A DNA stretch of 64,000 nt from Methanosarcina sp. ERenArc_MAG2 (lineage in GTDB: Archaea > Halobacteriota > Methanosarcinia > Methanosarcinales > Methanosarcinaceae). The position numbers and the translations under genes are program-made. Below are positions 59,873-64,000 of the stretch, piece after piece. The notes under the pieces were generated by a model. That model saw only the letters and a program-made list of their open reading frames with translations, had not been told where the DNA came from and did no database searches. The stretch is from positions 1 to 64,000 of the forward strand of contig JAMXHR010000001.1 in the NCBI GenBank assembly GCA_023955635.1, written 5' to 3'. Each line of letters opens with the position of its first letter. Within the stretch, counting starts at the first letter, position 1.

Positions 59873-60691
59873 TCAGAAAAATTTCGACATTAGAGACGAA
59901 CCCGGTATACAATGTTCTAAAAAATTACATTCTTTACAGGATTTATCTTCTTTTTTCCCGGGCATGAATCCGGCTTTTATTTTTTCCACATTTCTGCCTA
60001 TTTGAAGAACTTCCCGTCTATCTGAACTTCGAATAATTACTTTCCGGAGCAGGCCGAAACTTACATATTCCACAAAAGCAAAAGGCACTTCCTTCCCATT
60101 CTCGGCTTCAAGAAGAAGGATAAGAGCTGCGGCATGAATCCGGTCAGAAGCCCATACCCCCTGCTCAGGGCAGTTTCCGGACTTTATGATTGACGGAACC
60201 TGTGTACCTTCAAAACAAACCAGTTTGGATGGGACACCTTTAAGGTTGAGTCTTCCTGAAGAAAGAAATGGCTCGGTTTTAACAGGTGTGAGTGCCGCAA
60301 GCATAGGCTCTTTCCCATATTCTTCAAGCGCACTTAGAAGGTTAGCTGCAATTTCGGGAATTTTAGCTCTTGCCCGCACCTCTCCTTCATCGAAAATCTC
60401 CTTCGCAATACCTGCAAGTTCTCGCGGAAACATAATGGGCAGGTCTCTATACGTCTGTGCAAGGGAAATTTCAAGTTCTTTACAGAGGTTATCGGCATTT
60501 AACGAACACTCCTTCACAATTCCTGGGTAAGTCAGGGAGAGTTCTTTCAGGAGCATTCTTTCGAGCCTTAAAGCGTTTATTTCCGGGAGCAGTTCAAAGC
60601 CCCTACTGACAAAGTATACCTTTCTCGGACAGTTAATATATAATACAATATCCGAGACGTTTATCTTTGGATTAGTTGACTCGGTGGGCAT
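59873..60691 (-). CDS. Cas4/DUF83-like protein with probable loss of nuclease residues
   Basis: 272 aa. Cas4-type layout: N-terminal CPRKVYF supplies one Fe-S Cys, and the C-terminal CKECNFLEHC supplies three, so a 4Fe-4S cluster is expected. Between them is the PD-(D/E)XK-like region: LKGVPSKLV, where the family has G-x-x-D, and PSIIKSG, where it has E-x-K. The catalytic Asp and Glu seem replaced, so nuclease activity is doubtful. No CRISPR repeats or other cas genes are in the window, so it is a solo protein. Next to it, on the other strand, is the XRE regulator of the HMG-CoA synthase operon. Confidence 0.7.
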   Translation of the reverse strand: MPTESTNPKINVSDIVLYINCPRKVYFVSRGFELLPEINALRLERMLLKELSLTYPGIVKECSLNADNLCKELEISLAQTYRDLPIMFPRELAGIAKEIFDEGEVRARAKIPEIAANLLSALEEYGKEPMLAALTPVKTEPFLSSGRLNLKGVPSKLVCFEGTQVPSIIKSGNCPEQGVWASDRIHAAALILLLEAENGKEVPFAFVEYVSFGLLRKVIIRSSDRREVLQIGRNVEKIKAGFMPGKKEDKSCKECNFLEHCIPGSSLMSKFF

Positions 60692-60830
60692 CAGATACTA
60701 ATTTCTTTTACAAGTGTTATAAATTTTTGCGACAGATTACTGTCCCTCAACACAAAAAGTTCTGCGACAATCGTCGAACTCATATTCGTTAGATATATAT
60801 GCTAATGTTTCCTCTTAGGGTACGTAAGTC

Positions 60831-61569
60831 ATGACATACAATGAATCCTCAGAAAATCTGCGTAACCGTTTGGCGGAAAAAATGGCTGGAGATATTACTC
60901 TTTCAGAAAAACCTGGAGAGTCACTCAAAAAATGGAGATCGAACTTCGAGATATCCCAGACAGATATTGCAAATTACCTTAAGGTTTCCCCCTCTGTTAT
61001 CAGCGATTATGAAAGCGGGAGACGGAAGTCTCCAGGAACACTAATCATAAAAAAATCGTAGAGTCTATTCTCGAGATCGATATGGATCGGGGAAGCAAAA
61101 AATTCACGCTTATGAGTCAATACTCAACGCCGAAAATAGTACTAAATCCATTTACTCAACATATGAATATACACTCCCGATACAGCTTGCGAAATTGGTT
61201 AACCTTATCGAAGGAGAGGTCGTCTACAAAGGAGTGGAGAGGCCTCTTTATGGTTTCTCTGTTGTCGACAGCCAGAGGGCCATTCTGGAACTTTCTTCCC
61301 ACGAGTTCCAGAAGCTCTACGGATGGAGTACGGACAGGGCCATGGTCTTTACGAAGGTCAGTACCGGGAAATCCCCACTGGTAGCCATCCGGGTTACCAA
61401 CCTCAAACCCGGCGCTGTGGTACTTCACGGGCTTCGAAAAGAAGAAGTCGAACCTGTTGCAATCAAGATGGCGGAAGTCGACCGTATCCCCCTGGTCGCA
61501 ACTACAATGGACCTCGACCAGATTGTCCAGTTACTGAGAAAATACAGTCAATACTATGCCAGGGAATGA
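60831..61569 (+). CDS. XRE-family transcriptional regulator, two frameshifts
   Basis: About 246 aa after correction. An N-terminal helix-turn-helix, [35 protein letters not shown], at about residues 35-69, is followed by a C-terminal ligand-type domain ([34 protein letters not shown]). The first A run (61049-61055) has lost one base, as has the second (61097-61102); restoring both turns the gene into one frame. This type of archaeal regulator is often found upstream of hmgS; here 48 bp separate them, so it may be cotranscribed with or control the mevalonate genes. Confidence 0.85.
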
Positions 61570-61617
61570 AACCCCTGAATACTGACGCCCTGAAACACTC
61601 AAAAACAGGTGAAAACA

Positions 61618-62667
61618 ATGACTATTGGAATAGTATCTTACGGTGCTTATGTTCCCAGATACCGTATAAAAATCGAGGAAATTGCCCGGCTCTGGGGTGA
61701 TAACGCAGAGGCTCTTAAAAATGGCCTTATGGTATATGAAAAATCCGTGCCTGATGTCGATGAAGACGCAGCAACCATAGCTGTGGAAGCGGCAAGATAT
61801 GCAATGGCAAGAAGCGGAGTCGATCCCAGCAGGATAGGGGCAGTATACACGGGTTCGGAGAGTCACCCCTATGCCGTAAAGCCGACAAGTACGATTGTTG
61901 CCCAGGCTATAGGAGCGACCCCCAACATGACTGCAGCAGACTTCGAATTTGCCTGTAAGGCAGGGACAGCCGCAGTCCAGGCTTGCATGGGGTTGGTGGG
62001 CTCAGGGATGATCGATCTGGGCCTGGCTATAGGAGCAGACGTTTCCCAGGGAGCCCCAGGTGACGCCCTTGAGTACACTGCAGCTGCAGGCGGAGTTGCC
62101 TGTCTCCTCGGAAGAAAAGAGTCCGAGATTGCCGCAATCATTGAGGGCACTTATTCTTTTACAACTGACACCCCTGACTTCTGGAGAAGGGAAGGAATGC
62201 CCTACCCTGAGCACGGAGGCCGCTTTACAGGTGAGCCAGGTTATTTCAAGCATGTAATTAACGGCGCAAAAGGCCTTCTGGATAAACTTGGGACAAAGCC
62301 TGAAGATTATGATTATGCGGTTTTCCACCAGCCAAATGGTAAGTTTCCGAGCAAAGCCGCAAAAATGCTGGGTTTCACCAGAACCCAGATTACTCCCGGA
62401 CTTGTGGTTCCAAAGATCGGGAATACGTATTCAGCTTCCTGCCTTATGGGAATTGCCGCAACTCTGGATCAGGCAAAACCAGGGGATAGGATTTTTGCAA
62501 CTGCTTTCGGGTCTGGAGCAGGATCCGACGCTTTTAGCATAACAGTTACAGATAAGATCGAAGAAATCCAAAACAGGGCTCCGACAGTTTCCGAACTGAT
62601 TAAAAATCCTATATATATCGACTACGCAAGGTATGCCAGGCATAAAGGTAAGATTCGCCTGGCCTGA
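61618..62667 (+). CDS. Hydroxymethylglutaryl-CoA synthase
   Basis: 349 aa from ATG 61618 with AGGTG upstream (GTG 61609 is the alternative). Condenses acetoacetyl-CoA with acetyl-CoA to HMG-CoA, the entry to the mevalonate pathway for archaeal lipids. Catalytic features: Glu in the N-terminal half, the nucleophilic Cys in [14 protein letters not shown], and His in [21 protein letters not shown]-terminal [39 protein letters not shown] completes the thiolase fold. Followed after 17 bp by the thiolase and then DUF35, the known archaeal three-protein channel complex. Confidence 0.95.
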   Translation: MTIGIVSYGAYVPRYRIKIEEIARLWGDNAEALKNGLMVYEKSVPDVDEDAATIAVEAARYAMARSGVDPSRIGAVYTGSESHPYAVKPTSTIVAQAIGATPNMTAADFEFACKAGTAAVQACMGLVGSGMIDLGLAIGADVSQGAPGDALEYTAAAGGVACLLGRKESEIAAIIEGTYSFTTDTPDFWRREGMPYPEHGGRFTGEPGYFKHVINGAKGLLDKLGTKPEDYDYAVFHQPNGKFPSKAAKMLGFTRTQITPGLVVPKIGNTYSASCLMGIAATLDQAKPGDRIFATAFGSGAGSDAFSITVTDKIEEIQNRAPTVSELIKNPIYIDYARYARHKGKIRLA

Positions 62668-62684
62668 AAACGGGGTGAAATAAA

Positions 62685-63857
62685 ATGAGAGACGTAGCAA
62701 TTATCGGAGTAAAGAATACCAGGTTCGGGGAACTCTGGGAACAGTCCTTGAGGGACATAGTGGTAGAAGCCGGGATAGGAGCAATCGCAGATGCAGGTGT
62801 TAGCGGAAAAGAAATCGATGCTCTCTATGTAGGAAACATGAGCGGAGGCCGGTTTGTTGACCAGGAACACATAGGGGCTCTTATTGCGGATTATTCGGGG
62901 CTTTCCAGGAACCTGCATGTTCCGGCTACCAGAGTTGAAGCTGCCTGTGCTTCGGGTGGACTTGCCATGCGCCAGGCCATCATGTCTGTGGCTTCAGGTT
63001 ATAGCGATATCGTGGTTGCGGCAGGAGCAGAAAAAATGACTGATGTCGGCTCTGAAGAAGCATCTTCAGCTCTTGCAGCAGCGGCTGACCGGGAATGGGA
63101 AGGTATGGCAGGGGCAACTTTTCCCGGGCTCTATGCAATGATTGCAAAGCTGCATATGCACAGGTACGGGACCACCAGCGAACAGCTTGCCGAGGTTGCC
63201 GTAAAGAATCATAAAAATGGCTCTTTTAACCCCATTGCGCAGTACAAAAACGTAATTAGTGTGGACGATGTGTTGAACTCTATAATGGTAGCAGATCCTC
63301 TGCATATTTTTGACTGTTCTCCAATAACAGATGGGGCTTCAGCTCTTGTGCTTGCCCCTGCCGACGTTGCCCATAAATACACTGACACTCCCATTTATAT
63401 CAAGGCAACAGCCCAGGCTAGTGACACGATTGCGCTTCATGACAGAAGGGACATAACAACTCTGGATGCAACCGTTGTGGCTGCAGAGCGGGCATATTCC
63501 ATGGCAAAACTGAGGCCTGAAGATATCGACCTTGTGGAAGTACACGATTGCTTTACTATTGCCGAGATATGTGCTATTGAAGACCTCGGGTTTGCAGAGA
63601 AAGGGAAAGGCGGAATTGTCACTGCAAACGGAGAAACTGCAATAGGAGGCAGAATTCCTGTCAACACGTCAGGAGGCCTCAAAGCCTGCGGACATCCTGT
63701 AGGAGCAACAGGCATAAAACAGGCTGTTGAAATCGCAACCCAGTTGCGCGGGGATGCGGGCAAGCGCCAGGTAGCAGGCGCAGAGTACGGGATGACCCAC
63801 AATGTTGGAGGGTCAGGAGCGACAGCAGTAGTACATATCTTTTCAAGGGAGAGGTGA
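62685..63857 (+). CDS. Acetyl-CoA acetyltransferase (thiolase family)
   Basis: 390 aa. Makes acetoacetyl-CoA for HMG-CoA synthase. Nucleophilic Cys lies in [23 protein letters not shown]; the second active-site region is [10 protein letters not shown] and the third [20 protein letters not shown] with His and Cys. GGGGTG is the ribosome-binding site before ATG 62685. In archaea this thiolase is held in a complex with HMG-CoA synthase by the DUF35 protein encoded next, so that acetoacetyl-CoA is channelled and the unfavourable thiolase reaction is driven. Confidence 0.95.
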   Translation: MRDVAIIGVKNTRFGELWEQSLRDIVVEAGIGAIADAGVSGKEIDALYVGNMSGGRFVDQEHIGALIADYSGLSRNLHVPATRVEAACASGGLAMRQAIMSVASGYSDIVVAAGAEKMTDVGSEEASSALAAAADREWEGMAGATFPGLYAMIAKLHMHRYGTTSEQLAEVAVKNHKNGSFNPIAQYKNVISVDDVLNSIMVADPLHIFDCSPITDGASALVLAPADVAHKYTDTPIYIKATAQASDTIALHDRRDITTLDATVVAAERAYSMAKLRPEDIDLVEVHDCFTIAEICAIEDLGFAEKGKGGIVTANGETAIGGRIPVNTSGGLKACGHPVGATGIKQAVEIATQLRGDAGKRQVAGAEYGMTHNVGGSGATAVVHIFSRER

Positions 63858-63863
63858 TATCCG

Positions 63864-64000
63864 ATGTCTTCTGTTCCAAGATTTTGGAGAAATCTAGGCA
63901 GCAGGTATAACCTTGAAGGTACCCGCTGTAAAGAATGTGGGGAATATTTCTATCCCCCGCGTAACGTTTGCGTAAACTGCAGGCGTGTGGGCCAGATTGA
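63864..64000 (+). CDS. DUF35 (zinc ribbon/OB-fold) scaffold protein, 5' part
   Basis: Starts at ATG 63864, with AGGTG 9 bp upstream, 6 bp after the thiolase stop. The first 45 residues include [35 protein letters not shown], a C-x2-C...C-x2-C zinc ribbon typical of DUF35, before the window ends. In the archaeal HMG-CoA synthase/thiolase complex this protein bridges the two enzymes and shares a CoA tunnel. The OB-fold lies outside the window. Confidence 0.93.
   Translation, partial: MSSVPRFWRNLGSRYNLEGTRCKECGEYFYPPRNVCVNCRRVGQI

Overview
The window comes from a methanogenic archaeon, almost certainly Methanosarcina or a close relative. Evidence: the F420 biosynthesis ligase CofE, the methanogen-restricted DUF1890/DUF1894 pair, archaeal information-processing genes (RFC-type clamp-loader subunit, ribosomal protein L10e, aIF2-beta, archaeal-type AlaS/TrpS/PheS), archaeal SecD/SecF, ApgM, a mevalonate-pathway block (HMG-CoA synthase, thiolase, DUF35), AT-rich spacers with archaeal TATA-like boxes, and several IS and MITE-like elements.

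A technical point dominates any reading. At least 17 genes are broken by 22 single-base losses, mostly in homopolymer runs. All are losses and none are gains, and they hit essential genes (alaS, pheS, lysC, purM). Restoring one base per site makes every one of these genes a whole number of codons with normal family length. I treat them as sequencing or assembly undercalls and annotate the full-length genes; they are not real pseudogenes.

Layout. 1-2.3 kb: an APC permease with three very small membrane proteins. 2.7-6.4 kb: RFC small subunit and secD-secF on the minus strand. 6.5-9 kb: dCMP deaminase (with a truncated duplicate), a cupin and cofE. 9.4-13.3 kb: an unknown protein, a 119-bp MITE, a CDF metal transporter, Hsp20 and apgM. 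13.7-16.2 kb: lysC-purM. 16.3-19.8 kb: DUF1894/DUF1890 genes, a divergent DUF1894 paralogue and two unknown proteins. 19.8-21.3 kb is a repeat-rich gap. 21.3-24.8 kb: alaS and a CRM-domain protein. 25.3-29 kb: a methanogen winged-helix regulator and the feoB-zinc ribbon-feoA operon behind two palindromic iron-type operators. 29-33 kb: a SNF2 helicase plus SWIM protein. 33.5-35.7 kb: a STAND NTPase with TPRs.

35.8-43.9 kb is a housekeeping block: moaB, a DUF1786 protein, a possible small RNA, rpl10e, aIF2-beta-TRAM, a radical-SAM homologue without cluster cysteines, trpS and pheS. 44-55.9 kb is the accessory island: an MFS exporter flanked by two related small proteins, a large two-domain TULIP-like protein, MITEs, an IS relic, an intact IS that has split a coiled-coil gene, and a PEGA protein with 22 tandem 18-bp repeats. 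55.9-64 kb returns to core genes: DNA polymerase IV, a PUA/PAPS-reductase/ferredoxin protein, a small membrane protein, a Cas4-like protein, an XRE regulator and the HMG-CoA synthase operon, which runs off the right edge.
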